A stretch of DNA of 61,202 nucleotides from an uncultured Chthonomonas sp. (GTDB taxonomy: Bacteria; Armatimonadota; Chthonomonadetes; Chthonomonadales; CAJBBX01), in the NCBI GenBank assembly GCA_903885605.1, contig CAISJD010000120.1, positions 1 through 61,202 on the forward strand, given 5' to 3'. Numbering within the stretch: position 1 is the first letter of the stretch; each line of letters starts with the position of its first letter. The position numbers were made by a program, and so were the translations under genes. Below, piece after piece: positions 23,642-32,536 of the stretch. A model generated the notes under the pieces. The model searched no databases. It was not told where the DNA came from and saw only the letters and a list, made by a program, of their open reading frames with translations.

Positions 23642-23905
23642 TCAGGCCGCGGCGGTATCCTCAGCAGGCGCGGCCTCGGCGGTGCGCGCAGTCTCGACGA
23701 CTGCCTTCACCTTGGTCGCAACCTGCTGACTGAGGTCACCGATCTTGTGCCCCAGGTCGGTCAGCGACTTGCCGATCTCATCCCGGGTCTCGGGACCGGC
23801 CTTGGGGGCGAGCAGCAAGCCGGCGATAGCGCCCACCAGCACACCGACGCCGATACCGGCCAGAATGCTCATCAACACGCTCTTCTCAGTATCCTGAGTC
23901 TCCAC
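23642..23905 (-). CDS. YtxH domain-containing protein
   Basis: 87 residues: one membrane helix (SVLMSILAGIGVGVLVGAIA), the diagnostic GLLLAPKAGPETRDEIG block of YtxH proteins, then an amphipathic helix (DLGHKIGDLSQQVATKVKAV) and an acidic Ala/Glu tail. GTG start at 23905 behind TGGAGG. YtxH and DUF948-type proteins are frequent neighbours in Gram-positive general-stress or cell-surface loci, and the next gene upstream is DUF948-like. The molecular role is unknown. Confidence 0.85.
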   Translation of the reverse strand: METQDTEKSVLMSILAGIGVGVLVGAIAGLLLAPKAGPETRDEIGKSLTDLGHKIGDLSQQVATKVKAVVETARTAEAAPAEDTAAA

Positions 23906-23943
23906 AGTGCACCTCCAGGGATTTGATGCGTCTACTACACTCT

Positions 23944-24441
23944 CTACGATGCTCCCGCATCATGGTGTCGCCGCCCGGCGAACAAAGCCCTGGCGGCGGC
24001 TCCAGCCAGAGCCGTCAGAAGGCCGGCCCGCCCTCCACGCGAGGCGAAGAGCCTGGCAGCCGAAACCAGCGCCGCTGTCGGAGTAGCGATGCTCTCAGCC
24101 GCGGCGGTGACCTTGCGGACTGACAGCGCACTCTCCTGCAGAGTTGATCCGAGCGCCTCCATGCGTTCCGCTGCGGCCTTCAGGGCCTCCAGCGTAGGTA
24201 CCAGATGGCTGTTCGTCACTTCGACCACGGAACACGAGAGGGCCTGCACCTCCGCCAGCGCCTTCCGGGCCTCCACCAAGGTGGAAGCGACTTCACTCTC
24301 GACCTGGGCGATTGCGGACTGCGTCACGCGGGTGAGGTCACCCATACGGCGGGTGATCACGAGCATGCCGAGACCGACGGCCACCAGGTTGGCCACCACC
24401 ACAGCAGCAAGGACGATCTCGACGATATCACGCGCGGTCAA
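23944..24441 (-). CDS. DUF948-like membrane protein
   Basis: 165 residues with one N-terminal helix (IVEIVLAAVVVANLVAVGLGMLVI) and a long helical, coiled-coil-prone body (LTRVTQSAIAQVESEVASTL, VEVTNSHLVPTLEALKAAAE) of the type seen in DUF948 proteins. The C-terminus is a short Ala/Arg-rich helix. TTG start at 24441 with GTGAGGAG six bases upstream. It lies 10 bases after mnmA and 38 before ytxH in the same orientation, hence one operon. Not catalytic by appearance; a cell-envelope scaffold is a guess. Confidence 0.75.
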   Translation of the reverse strand: MTARDIVEIVLAAVVVANLVAVGLGMLVITRRMGDLTRVTQSAIAQVESEVASTLVEARKALAEVQALSCSVVEVTNSHLVPTLEALKAAAERMEALGSTLQESALSVRKVTAAAESIATPTAALVSAARLFASRGGRAGLLTALAGAAARALFAGRRHHDAGAS

Positions 24442-24451
24442 TGACTTCTCC

Positions 24452-25534
24452 TCACTCCCCTGCTTGTCTCGGCTGGATCACGCCGCCGCCCAGAACGGCA
24501 CCGTCCCGGTAGAAGACAGCCGACTGCCCGGGCGTAACCGCGCGCTGCGGCTCGGAGAACCGGCACTCGACGCTGCCATCCGAACGCGGCGCGCTGATAC
24601 ATGCCGCCTGTACGGTGGCATTATATCGGATGCGTACGCTCACTGCAAGCGGCTGGTCGGGTTCAGCTACCGTCACCCAGTTCATTGAGCCCACCTCGCA
24701 CCGGTCCGAAAGGAGCCGGTCGGCCGGCCCGACAACTACTCGCCGGCGGGCGGCGTCGATCGAGACCACGTAGAGCGGCCCGGAAGCCGATGGCGGAAGC
24801 CGCCTGCGCTGCCCCACGGTGAACCGGCCGATGCCGTCATGGTAGCCGAGGAGTGCGCCGGAGCAGTCGACGATCTCGCCCGGCTCGAGCGCATCAGGAG
24901 ACAGGCCGCGAAGCACCTCCGCGTAACCATCAGGACCGACGAAGCAGATGTCCTGGCTGTCCGGCTTCGCCGAGACCGCCATGCCCAGTTCGGACGCGAT
25001 GCGCCGCGTCTCCGCCTTGTCTGCGATCCCACCCAGCGGCAGCAGCGTATGGGCAAGCGCATCCTGCGAGAGGCAGTAGAGGACGTAAGACTGGTCCTTG
25101 GCGCGATTGACCGACTCCCGAAGGCGCCACCTGCCTCCTGGCTCCCGGTCGATGATGGCATAGTGCCCGGTCGCCACCCGGTCGGCGCCCAGTTCGCGAG
25201 CCTTCTCCAGGAACCAGCCGAACTTCACGTGGCGGTTACACTCGATGCAGGGGTTCGGCGTCGCGCCACGCCGATAGGCCTCGGCGAACGGACGCATCAC
25301 CGTCTCAGAGAAGATGCTGCGCGCGTCCAGCACATAGTGCGGTATGCCCAGACGTGCGGCGGCCCTGCGCGCGTCGGCCACTGCATCGATGGAGCAGCAG
25401 CCCGATGCCGGGGCGTCGCCCGGCGCCTCCCAGATGCGGAGGGTGAACCCGACCACCGGCACTCCCTGCCGCTGGAGCAGGGCGGCCGCAACGGCGCTGT
25501 CCACGCCTCCGCTCATGGCCACCGCGACTGTCAT
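24452..25534 (-). CDS. mnmA: tRNA-specific 2-thiouridylase
   Basis: 360-residue MnmA, which thiolates U34 of tRNA-Lys, -Glu and -Gln. The PP-loop SGGVDS is at residues 8-13. The nucleophilic Cys99 is in NPCIECNRHVKFG, and the persulfide-forming second cysteine is in SQDICFVGPDGY. The C-terminal beta-barrel (AVTPGQSAVFYRDG) is present. The ATG at 25534 begins exactly at the conserved N-terminus; the extension to 25597 is rejected. It is the first gene of the operon with the DUF948-like protein and YtxH, and diverges from a PfkB kinase. Confidence 0.96.
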   Translation of the reverse strand: MTVAVAMSGGVDSAVAAALLQRQGVPVVGFTLRIWEAPGDAPASGCCSIDAVADARRAAARLGIPHYVLDARSIFSETVMRPFAEAYRRGATPNPCIECNRHVKFGWFLEKARELGADRVATGHYAIIDREPGGRWRLRESVNRAKDQSYVLYCLSQDALAHTLLPLGGIADKAETRRIASELGMAVSAKPDSQDICFVGPDGYAEVLRGLSPDALEPGEIVDCSGALLGYHDGIGRFTVGQRRRLPPSASGPLYVVSIDAARRRVVVGPADRLLSDRCEVGSMNWVTVAEPDQPLAVSVRIRYNATVQAACISAPRSDGSVECRFSEPQRAVTPGQSAVFYRDGAVLGGGVIQPRQAGE

Positions 25535-25624
25535 GCCTGCCTCCGATCCCGCGGCCCTCTGACCGCACGGCCTCCTCTGGTATCCTTCTGGGCACAAATG
25601 ACGTCGTGACCTCGGGAGGAACCC

Positions 25625-26602
25625 ATGCGCTTCGATGTGTTCGGCATGTGCAATGCCCTATTCGACATTCAGGCCGAAGTGACCGACCGGGACCTCGAGG
25701 AACTTGGCTTCCCCAAGGGCGGCATGTCACTGATCGACCAGCACCAGCACGAGGCGTTGCTGCCGCGACTGGCAGGCCACATAGTAAACCACGAAGCCGG
25801 CGGTTCCGGCGCCAACACCATGATCGGCGTGGCCATGCTGGGCGGGCGCACGTGCTTTACCAGCCGGGTTGCCGACGACGAGTACGGCATCCTCTATCGC
25901 GCATCGTTGCAGGAAAAGCAGGTCCAGGCCAACCTGGGACACGGATCGGGCCACACCGGCGTCTCAGTGATCTTGATCACGCCTGACAAGCAGCGAACCA
26001 TGTGCACCCACCTGGGCGTGAGCCGGGACCTCACCCGCGCGGAGGTCAGCATGGACGACCTGGCCGCCAGCCGCTGCCTCTACGTCACGGGTTACCTCTG
26101 GGATACGTTTAGCCAGAAGGAGGCCGTCACCCACGCCATGGGTAGCGCCAACCGGTTGGGCGTCCAGGTGGCCATGAGCCTCTCCGATCCGTTCTGTGTT
26201 AACCGCCACCTTAATGATTTCAAGAACCTGATCGAAAAGCACGTCGATGTGGTGATGGGCAACGGCGACGAGGCCATGGCCCTGACGGGCTGCGCAGGCC
26301 CCGAAGAGGCCGCCATGGCGCTGGCGTCAGTCTGCAAGGTCGCCGTGGTCACCATGGACAGCCGCGGCTCGCTGGTCGCCACAGGCGGCTCACTCCATCG
26401 TGTGCCGGTCTGGCCGGCCGACCTCGTGGACACCACCGGAGCCGGCGATATGTTCGCAGCGGGCATGCTCTACGGCCTCACACAGGGGCTCGCGCCGGAG
26501 CGCGCCGGCATGATCGGCGCCGAGACGGCCGCCCGCGTGGTGAGCAAGTTGGGGCCGCGGCTCGACGCACTCGATCGGACCTCACTGGAGTCGCTCCGCT
26601 AG
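25625..26602 (+). CDS. PfkB family carbohydrate/adenosine kinase
   Basis: 325-residue ribokinase-like kinase. Signature 1 is HEAGGSGANTMIGVAMLGGR near the N-terminus; signature 2 is DTTGAGDMFAAG at 269-280 with catalytic base Asp275. The lid and N-terminus (FGMCNALFDIQAEV) look closest to the adenosine kinase/2-dehydro-3-deoxygluconokinase-type 'uncharacterised sugar kinase' branch seen in cyanobacteria and Bacteroidetes. GGGAGGAA precedes the ATG. Monocistronic: divergent from mnmA and convergent with mtaB (6-base gap). Substrate undetermined. Confidence 0.92.
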   Translation: MRFDVFGMCNALFDIQAEVTDRDLEELGFPKGGMSLIDQHQHEALLPRLAGHIVNHEAGGSGANTMIGVAMLGGRTCFTSRVADDEYGILYRASLQEKQVQANLGHGSGHTGVSVILITPDKQRTMCTHLGVSRDLTRAEVSMDDLAASRCLYVTGYLWDTFSQKEAVTHAMGSANRLGVQVAMSLSDPFCVNRHLNDFKNLIEKHVDVVMGNGDEAMALTGCAGPEEAAMALASVCKVAVVTMDSRGSLVATGGSLHRVPVWPADLVDTTGAGDMFAAGMLYGLTQGLAPERAGMIGAETAARVVSKLGPRLDALDRTSLESLR

Positions 26603-26608
26603 GGCTAC

Positions 26609-27883
26609 CTACAGCAGGACCGCATCCAGGACCGCGCCGGAGCCACCGGTAACCCGAACGCGCGCCAGCGAACCCGCCAACGCCGGGTCGCCCGCAAAGC
26701 GCACGCGGAGGTAGTTGCCGGTATAACCGGCCAGCCGGCCGGATTCCCCGCAGGCGGGTTCGACTGCCACTTCATGCTCCGTGCCCTGTGCGGCAGCCGC
26801 CTGCTCCGCCTGTACGCGCCCTGCCAGTTCCGCCAGGCGATGCGCTCTGTCTTCCTTCACGTCGGAGGGAACCTGATCCGGCATGTCGGCTGCGGGCGTT
26901 CCGGGGCGCACCGAGTAGCGGAAGATGTGCGCACGGTGGAACGCGGCGTCTCGGACCACCCGGCACGTCTCCGCGAAGTCCTCCTCCGTCTCGCCGGGGA
27001 AGCCCACCATGATGTCGGTGGTGAGGCCCATACCTGGCACGACGGCCCTGGCACGTCGGCAGAGGCTCAGGAACGCATCGCTGTCATACGGTCGGCCCAT
27101 GGCCTTCAGCACTCGCGAGCTCCCGCTCTGCAGAGGCAGGTGAAGCTGCGGGCAGAGCCTGCCGCCCAGGGCCATGGCATGGAGCAACGGGTCGGAAACG
27201 TGGACGGGTTCGATGGACGAGAGACGCAGGCGGGGCCCGTTGGGAAGCTCACAGAGGCGCTCGACGAGCCCGAGCAGGTCGCATCTGGCGCCGGCCTCAC
27301 AGGCATCGTAGAGGCCGATGCAGATGCCGGCAAGCACGACCTCGGGACAACCGGAGGTAGCCAGGCCGGTGACCTCATCGACGATGTCGGCGGGTGGGCG
27401 CGAGGTGGGAGCCGGACGCGTGAATGGAATGGAGCAGTAGGTGCAGTTCAGGTTGCAGCCGTCTTGCACCTTCACGACCGCCCGCGTCCGGTGGGTGCTC
27501 GGGCGGCTCGTCGCCGCTGGGCATGCCGCGACGAGCAGGTCGGGTCGAGCGTCCAGGATGTAACGGAGCGCATTGAGCTTGTCGACATTGGGCACGACCA
27601 GGGCCTGCAGGTCCAGGCCATGCCCCAGGCGACGCAGCATCTCCGGATAGCAGCCGGTGAGTACGAGCAGCGCTTCAGGGCTGGATCGCTGTAGTCGTCG
27701 TAGCGCGCTACGGGATTTGCGCTCCGCCTCGGTCGTGACCGAGCAGGAGTTCACCACGCAAACGTCAGCGGCGAACCCCGGCTCGACCACTTCGAAGCCC
27801 TGCTCCTCGAACCCACGCTGGAGCCGCTCAGTCTCGTACTGGTTGACCTTGCAGCCCAGCGTCAGGAAGCTAGCCCTGGGCAC
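26609..27883 (-). CDS. mtaB: tRNA (t6A37) methylthiotransferase MtaB
   Basis: 424-residue radical-SAM methylthiotransferase that converts t6A37 to ms2t6A. UPF0004 domain cysteines are Cys11 (FLTLGCKVNQYETERL), Cys47 and Cys78; the radical-SAM cluster is Cys143, Cys147 and Cys150 (GCNLNCTYCSIPFTRP). The TLGCKVNQYE start separates MtaB from MiaB and RimO. A C-terminal TRAM-like domain follows. The GTG at 27883 overlaps the preceding gene by 14 nt, so translation is coupled to the large low-complexity hydrolase. The frame upstream is only the GC-rich shadow of that gene. Confidence 0.93.
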   Translation of the reverse strand: MPRASFLTLGCKVNQYETERLQRGFEEQGFEVVEPGFAADVCVVNSCSVTTEAERKSRSALRRLQRSSPEALLVLTGCYPEMLRRLGHGLDLQALVVPNVDKLNALRYILDARPDLLVAACPAATSRPSTHRTRAVVKVQDGCNLNCTYCSIPFTRPAPTSRPPADIVDEVTGLATSGCPEVVLAGICIGLYDACEAGARCDLLGLVERLCELPNGPRLRLSSIEPVHVSDPLLHAMALGGRLCPQLHLPLQSGSSRVLKAMGRPYDSDAFLSLCRRARAVVPGMGLTTDIMVGFPGETEEDFAETCRVVRDAAFHRAHIFRYSVRPGTPAADMPDQVPSDVKEDRAHRLAELAGRVQAEQAAAAQGTEHEVAVEPACGESGRLAGYTGNYLRVRFAGDPALAGSLARVRVTGGSGAVLDAVLL

Positions 27884-30800
27884 CCGCGCCCTCTGCGGCA
27901 GGAGCCGCCCCTTCGCCTTCGCCGCCGCTTCGCGGCCGGCGACGGCGGCTTCTGCCGCCGCGGCGGCGGCGGCGGTGCGGTGACGCGTCGGCTCCAGCCT
28001 CGCCCGGCTCCGTAGCGCCGTCGTCCTCACCGAGCGGCTCAAGCGCCTCGGCTTCGGCGTCGGCCTCCGCAAGCTCATCAGCGGGTGGCTCAGCGTCCGA
28101 TTGGGGCATCAGGTCGATTTTCAGGGCCGAGCGGCGGGGCTTCTCCAGGATAGGCGGCGGCCCGGGTAGTTCCGGCGGGGCCGGTAGCGGCGGAGGCGGT
28201 CCAGGCAGGGCGGCGGCTGGCGGACCAAGCAACGCCGGTGGTGGGCCGGGCAACGCAGGAGGTGGGCCGGGAAGGGCCGGAGGTGGGCCGGGTAGCGCGG
28301 GCGGCGGACCGGGCAAATGTCCGGACGCCGGAAACGGTGTGGCCTCCTCAGCCTGCTTGGCGGCAGGCTGCGCACTCTCCTGCACGACCTTCAATCCAAG
28401 CGCCTGGATCGATGCCGGCGACCCCACGGCGAAGACGTGTGAGGACTTGGCGCGCATGGGAACACGGACAATGCCGTTGGCGGCCTGATGGAACGTGCGC
28501 TCCTGCAGGTCGTACAGGCCCATACCGGCCGGCACACTCAGCGAGCGGACGCCTTCCTTCACGGCATGCACCGAAAGCCAACCGTTGCCGCTGGAGACGT
28601 AGTCGTCGGCGTTGGGCGTGGCCAGCGGGGCGCCGGCAAGGTGGCAGAGCCCGCGGACCACCTCGGCCGTCAGCGCCGTCTCGCCATAGAAGACCGACTT
28701 CCAGCCATCGACATCACGCACAACCAGCGACGGAAGGCCGCTACCGGCGTACTCCCCCACCACCGTCATCCCCGGGCCCAGGTCATCGACGTAGAAGCTG
28801 GGATTGAGGCGCTCGCGAACACCAAACTGGCCGTCGCGGACCTCATGGCCGATCGGATGGTCCCGAGCCACGATCTTGGAGCCCATCTCGGAGCCCCAGG
28901 CCTGCCTGCGCAACGTCATGCCGACGACATCGCGGGCGCCGTCCTCCGGGTCACCGTGGGCGTCGCAGATGCCTGCCGCGTAGACCCAGACGACAACCTT
29001 GCCGGCCTTCTGGAGGCGTTCCCGGACGGCCACGCGCTGCGCGGCCGGCATTCGGAACGGCGAGAGAAAGATGAACAGCTTGGCGTCGTCGGGGAACGAC
29101 TTCAGCAGCACGTCGCTCTGAAGGCAGTACGCGACGGAGGCACCTGACCGCGCCAGGGCTTCGCGCTGGCCGTGCAGGATGCGCCGTGCCACATCCTGGT
29201 TTTGGACATGGAACAGGCTCGACTCGTCAATCATCGCCACGACGTCGGGCGCCACGCGCTTTCGGCCGGGCAACTGACCGTTGTACGCCGCCACGTGGCG
29301 GCCGGCGCGCTCCCAGGCATCCTCGGAGTCCAGCCAGCCGTCGCCCCAAAGGTCCATCCAGCCCAGCCCCACCTGATGGGCAAGGCCGATGCCTATCGAG
29401 CGCAGATGCGCGCTCTCGGTAGCGTGACGGCTCTCCATACGCGGGTTGAAATCATCGGCATCGCCGCCGGCGGGGGCCAGGTGCGTCTTCGAGTCATCCT
29501 CCAGGATGGCGAGCTTGCCGTGTGCCGCCGGCGAGTCTACAGGCCATGGGCAGGCCCCGCTGGCGCCGGGGAGGCGGTCCTTGTAGGACGGAGGACCGGC
29601 GACAGCGTCGATGTAGCTCGAACTGAGCAGCTTGCCCAGCGCCAGGTGGCCCGAACCCGAGTGGGTGAACTCGTAGGTATAACCGTAGCAGACGGAGACG
29701 AGCGCCTTGTCGTCGCCGGCCTCCTTGGCCGCCCGGGCGAGGCCGATCAGCCGCGTGGCCGTCATCTCAGACGTGAACTCGTGGAAGTCAACGCGTTGAC
29801 GCTCCCGCCGCGACTCATAGAAGGCCAGGTCGGAGCGCTTCTCCGTCCGCGGGGACGGGATCTCGGCGGTGTAGAACTGCACGGAGCCGCTGAACCAGGC
29901 CGCCCGCAAGGCCACCTCGCTGCCGCCGTACTTGGTGCGGAGCCAACGACGGAAGGCCTCTCGGTTGGCGAAGGAGCGGTCGTAGCCTGCCTCGGCGGGC
30001 TGGAACCACTCGCCTCGCTCCAGGTGGTACCCGATCACGCGGCGGCCGTACTGAGTTCGCTCGATATGCGTTACGAGGGCGCGGACTGCGTGCTCGGCCT
30101 CCATCCAGTAGGTGTCGGAGGCGATCGAAGGCTCTTCCGATACCCCGGCATCGTAGACCGCCATGTCGCCGGGGTACTGCTGCTTCCAGACCGGTGCGGG
30201 CACGAAGACGATGCGGGGCATGATGCGCGCCGTAGGCGACGCCTGAGCCAGCACGGACAGGCGGGCGTCGACCATCTCGTAGACCGAGTCGTCCGGCGGC
30301 ATGGGGCATGTCAGCTCAACCAACGCTGAGACGATGGGCACGCCCGCCTTGGACGCCCGCTCGATCTCGGATGTAACGCGGCGCTCGCGCTTCTCAGAGC
30401 TGACGTCGCCGAAGAAGAGCGCCGGCGCCAGCGGCTTGCCGTCCAGCACTAGCTCGGGGAGACCCTTGCGCACCACCACGCGAGCGCCCGGCGTCACGGG
30501 CTCAGCCGGCTCGGCCTCCTCGGTGGCGGGCTTGCGCCGGCCGCCGCGTGAACGCTTAGCCTTTTCCGGTTGCGGGGTCGGACCGGCGGGTGCCTCGGCG
30601 GCGGCGGGCTCGACCGCTTCCTGGCCTTCGGCCACATCGGCGTTGTTACTGCCACCGCGTCCGCGGCGAGAGCGCCTGGAGCGCTTCGGCGGAGCGACGG
30701 TTTCAGCAGCGGGCCTGCCTGCTTCTGCTGCCGGCGTCTCGGCCTCAGCCTCGGGAGCATCAGCAAGCGGTTCTACGACCGGCGGCTCACCGGCAACAGG

Positions 30801-31340
30801 CGCCTCGGCCTCCTGCTCCGGCGTCTCGGCAACGGAGACCTCGGCCTCCGGCTCCGCGGGCGCCTCGACGGGGTGCTTCGGCTTGCGTGACCTGGACGCC
30901 GTAGAGCGCTTGCGCCTGGGCTCGGCGAGGGCCTCGGCAGGCTCTGCCTGCTCCTCCGCGGAAGAAGCAGCCTCAGCGACCGCGGGTGCCGGCTCTTCAG
31001 CCGGCGCCGCGGGGATTACGTCAGCCGTAGGCTCCGCGGCAGCGGCAGGGACCGGACGCTTGCGGGGACGCGGAGCACGTTTCGGCTTGGCCGGAGCCTC
31101 AGCGGCCTCAGCCTCGGGCACGGTGGGCTCTGTCGGGGCCGGCGCGGGCTCCGGTACCAGCGCGGGCGTAGGCTCGGCCGACGCGGCCGCAGTCGGCTCG
31201 GGGGCGTCGGCTGCGGCCTTGGCCGGCTTCCGACGCGTAGTCGTCGACCGCGCTCGCTTCGGCTTGGCGGGCGTCTCATCAACCTGCGGCGCAGGCATAG
31301 TGCTCTCGGAGGCGCTCACGAGCGTCTCATCGTTTGTCAT
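27870..31340 (-). CDS. Giant glycoside-hydrolase-like protein with basic and proline-rich arms
   Basis: 1156 residues without a signal peptide. Residues 1-283 are low complexity: acidic Pro/Ala/Glu segments separated by basic clusters (KPKRARSTTTRRKPAK, KPKRAPRPRKRP, PKRSRRSRRGRGG, KRSRGGRRKP). About 284-960 resembles GH42-like enzymes: a TIM barrel with candidate glutamates in IGYHLERGEWF and KLAILEDDSKTHL, then a trimerisation-like Rossmann domain (VAMIDESSLFHV onward). About 1007-1070 is LPGPPPA repeats, then an acidic stretch and an RRRRRGGRSRRRRPRSGG tail. The arms look like RNase E-type RNA-binding scaffolds. Whether the core is active, and where it sits, is unknown. Start ATG behind AGGAG. 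Confidence 0.8.
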   Translation of the reverse strand: MTNDETLVSASESTMPAPQVDETPAKPKRARSTTTRRKPAKAAADAPEPTAAASAEPTPALVPEPAPAPTEPTVPEAEAAEAPAKPKRAPRPRKRPVPAAAAEPTADVIPAAPAEEPAPAVAEAASSAEEQAEPAEALAEPRRKRSTASRSRKPKHPVEAPAEPEAEVSVAETPEQEAEAPVAGEPPVVEPLADAPEAEAETPAAEAGRPAAETVAPPKRSRRSRRGRGGSNNADVAEGQEAVEPAAAEAPAGPTPQPEKAKRSRGGRRKPATEEAEPAEPVTPGARVVVRKGLPELVLDGKPLAPALFFGDVSSEKRERRVTSEIERASKAGVPIVSALVELTCPMPPDDSVYEMVDARLSVLAQASPTARIMPRIVFVPAPVWKQQYPGDMAVYDAGVSEEPSIASDTYWMEAEHAVRALVTHIERTQYGRRVIGYHLERGEWFQPAEAGYDRSFANREAFRRWLRTKYGGSEVALRAAWFSGSVQFYTAEIPSPRTEKRSDLAFYESRRERQRVDFHEFTSEMTATRLIGLARAAKEAGDDKALVSVCYGYTYEFTHSGSGHLALGKLLSSSYIDAVAGPPSYKDRLPGASGACPWPVDSPAAHGKLAILEDDSKTHLAPAGGDADDFNPRMESRHATESAHLRSIGIGLAHQVGLGWMDLWGDGWLDSEDAWERAGRHVAAYNGQLPGRKRVAPDVVAMIDESSLFHVQNQDVARRILHGQREALARSGASVAYCLQSDVLLKSFPDDAKLFIFLSPFRMPAAQRVAVRERLQKAGKVVVWVYAAGICDAHGDPEDGARDVVGMTLRRQAWGSEMGSKIVARDHPIGHEVRDGQFGVRERLNPSFYVDDLGPGMTVVGEYAGSGLPSLVVRDVDGWKSVFYGETALTAEVVRGLCHLAGAPLATPNADDYVSSGNGWLSVHAVKEGVRSLSVPAGMGLYDLQERTFHQAANGIVRVPMRAKSSHVFAVGSPASIQALGLKVVQESAQPAAKQAEEATPFPASGHLPGPPPALPGPPPALPGPPPALPGPPPALLGPPAAALPGPPPPLPAPPELPGPPPILEKPRRSALKIDLMPQSDAEPPADELAEADAEAEALEPLGEDDGATEPGEAGADASPHRRRRRGGRSRRRRPRSGGEGEGAAPAAEGAGAQG
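28150..28316 (-). repeat. 21-bp tandem repeats encoding LPGPPPA
   Basis: Within the large hydrolase-like gene, four near-identical 21-bp units (LPGPPPA) run from 28316 to about 28233, followed by degenerate copies (LLGPPAA, LPGPPPP, LPAPPE, LPGPPPI). The period makes the tract prone to length variation. Confidence 0.85.
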
Positions 31341-31371
31341 CTCTATCTCCTGTTGGGGCGCCGTCGCCGTA

Positions 31372-31441
31372 GGCGCGCCGTATGGCGCACCCCTCGCCCT
31401 GCACCTGAGCTACCAACGACCGGTGCGCCGTGCGGCGCGCC
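31372..31441. repeat. 20-bp intergenic inverted repeat
   Basis: Arms GGCGCGCCGTATGGCGCACC (31372-31391) and GGTGCGCCGTGCGGCGCGCC (31422-31441) pair over all 20 positions on the plus strand with two G-U pairs, around a 30-nt loop. It lies between two leftward genes. It is a candidate terminator, attenuator or REP-like element. Confidence 0.75.
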
Positions 31442-31450
31442 GTCGGAGCT

Positions 31451-32536
31451 CTAGCGCCTGGGCGGCCGCACTACGGTGAGCGAGGCTTGTCCCCGGTTTC
31501 TACTCACGACCCGCATTGGGTCGAAAACGTACTCGCGATCTGCTTCGAAAAACCCCGCCCTGGCCAGCGTGGACTCCACCTTGGGGTCCGGGCCGGTCTC
31601 GCCCTCTTGCTGAGCATAGGCGAGCAGGGCCACCATCATGTCGTTCAGCGGAAATCGCTTACCCACAACGAACTTGCCCTGGTACCGATCGCCTCCAGCA
31701 GGCTCCAGAGGCACCAGGATGTTGGCGCGCTCAATCTTGGCCACCACGCGCACGGGCGTCCTCGGCTCCGTGGGCGTGGGGAAACGGGCCGAGATGGTAA
31801 CCTCGGCCCCCACCTCGGCGATTCCGGGCTCCACACGCACGTTGCTGAAACGCATGAGACCGGAGTCCACGGCGGAGGCGCCCTCGCCTCCAGCCGCCAG
31901 CATAACAGGATCGAGCCAGGCGAGGTACGCCTCAAGCGCCTTGCCGCCCGCGCGATGCTCCTCGCGCTCCAGCCAGTACAACTGCGCCGGCGAGACCAGG
32001 TCCTCGCGGCCCGTGGCCGAGATACGCAGCCACATGGCTCCTGGGGCCAGGTCTGAGCGCCCGCGCTTGCCGGATCCCCCAACGGTATCGATGGCGGACG
32101 TGGCCAGGCCCGCGGCCGCCTGGGCGCCGATCTTGAGCACCGGGTCCGCTGAGGCCGCCGCGGCGGCGGCGCGGATCCCGGCCTTGAGCGGGCCGGATGC
32201 CATGCGGCCGATGCCACCGGTGATCCTGGTCACGCCGGAGCCCACCTTGCGCACGAAGCCGCCACCGGCCGCCTTCTTGATCCTCAGGGCGGACCAGGGC
32301 ACGGCCAGGACATAGGTTCCGTCGGTGTCGGTCTTTGCGTAGTCGATGACCTTGCCGCCCTGGTCATAGACAGCCACGGTCGCGCCGGCAACCGGCTCCT
32401 TGCCGGTCCGGCTGAGCACAACACCGGTCACAAACGCTGTATCCGCGGCCCACGCAGCTTGACGCGCAACGCCTAGCGACAACAGCGTCGCGCCGATGCC
32501 GATTGCGGTGAACCTTGTTCGATAGCCAGAGATCAC
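31451..32536 (-). CDS. Exported protein with carboxypeptidase regulatory-like domain, unknown
   Basis: 361 residues. Signal peptide (about 1-30, ATLLSLGVARQAAWA) then a carboxypeptidase regulatory-like beta-sandwich (FVTGVVLSRTGKEPVAGATVAVYDQGGKV, ending TDTDGTYVLAVP). A glycine-rich helical stretch (about 95-145) and a C-terminal beta domain (VEVGAEVTISARFPTP-like segment) follow, of a kind seen in surface proteins. GTG at 32536 overlaps the vanW stop as GTGA. It is the last gene of the cell-wall operon, so an envelope location is likely. No enzymatic motif seen. Confidence 0.7.
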   Translation of the reverse strand: MISGYRTRFTAIGIGATLLSLGVARQAAWAADTAFVTGVVLSRTGKEPVAGATVAVYDQGGKVIDYAKTDTDGTYVLAVPWSALRIKKAAGGGFVRKVGSGVTRITGGIGRMASGPLKAGIRAAAAAASADPVLKIGAQAAAGLATSAIDTVGGSGKRGRSDLAPGAMWLRISATGREDLVSPAQLYWLEREEHRAGGKALEAYLAWLDPVMLAAGGEGASAVDSGLMRFSNVRVEPGIAEVGAEVTISARFPTPTEPRTPVRVVAKIERANILVPLEPAGGDRYQGKFVVGKRFPLNDMMVALLAYAQQEGETGPDPKVESTLARAGFFEADREYVFDPMRVVSRNRGQASLTVVRPPRR

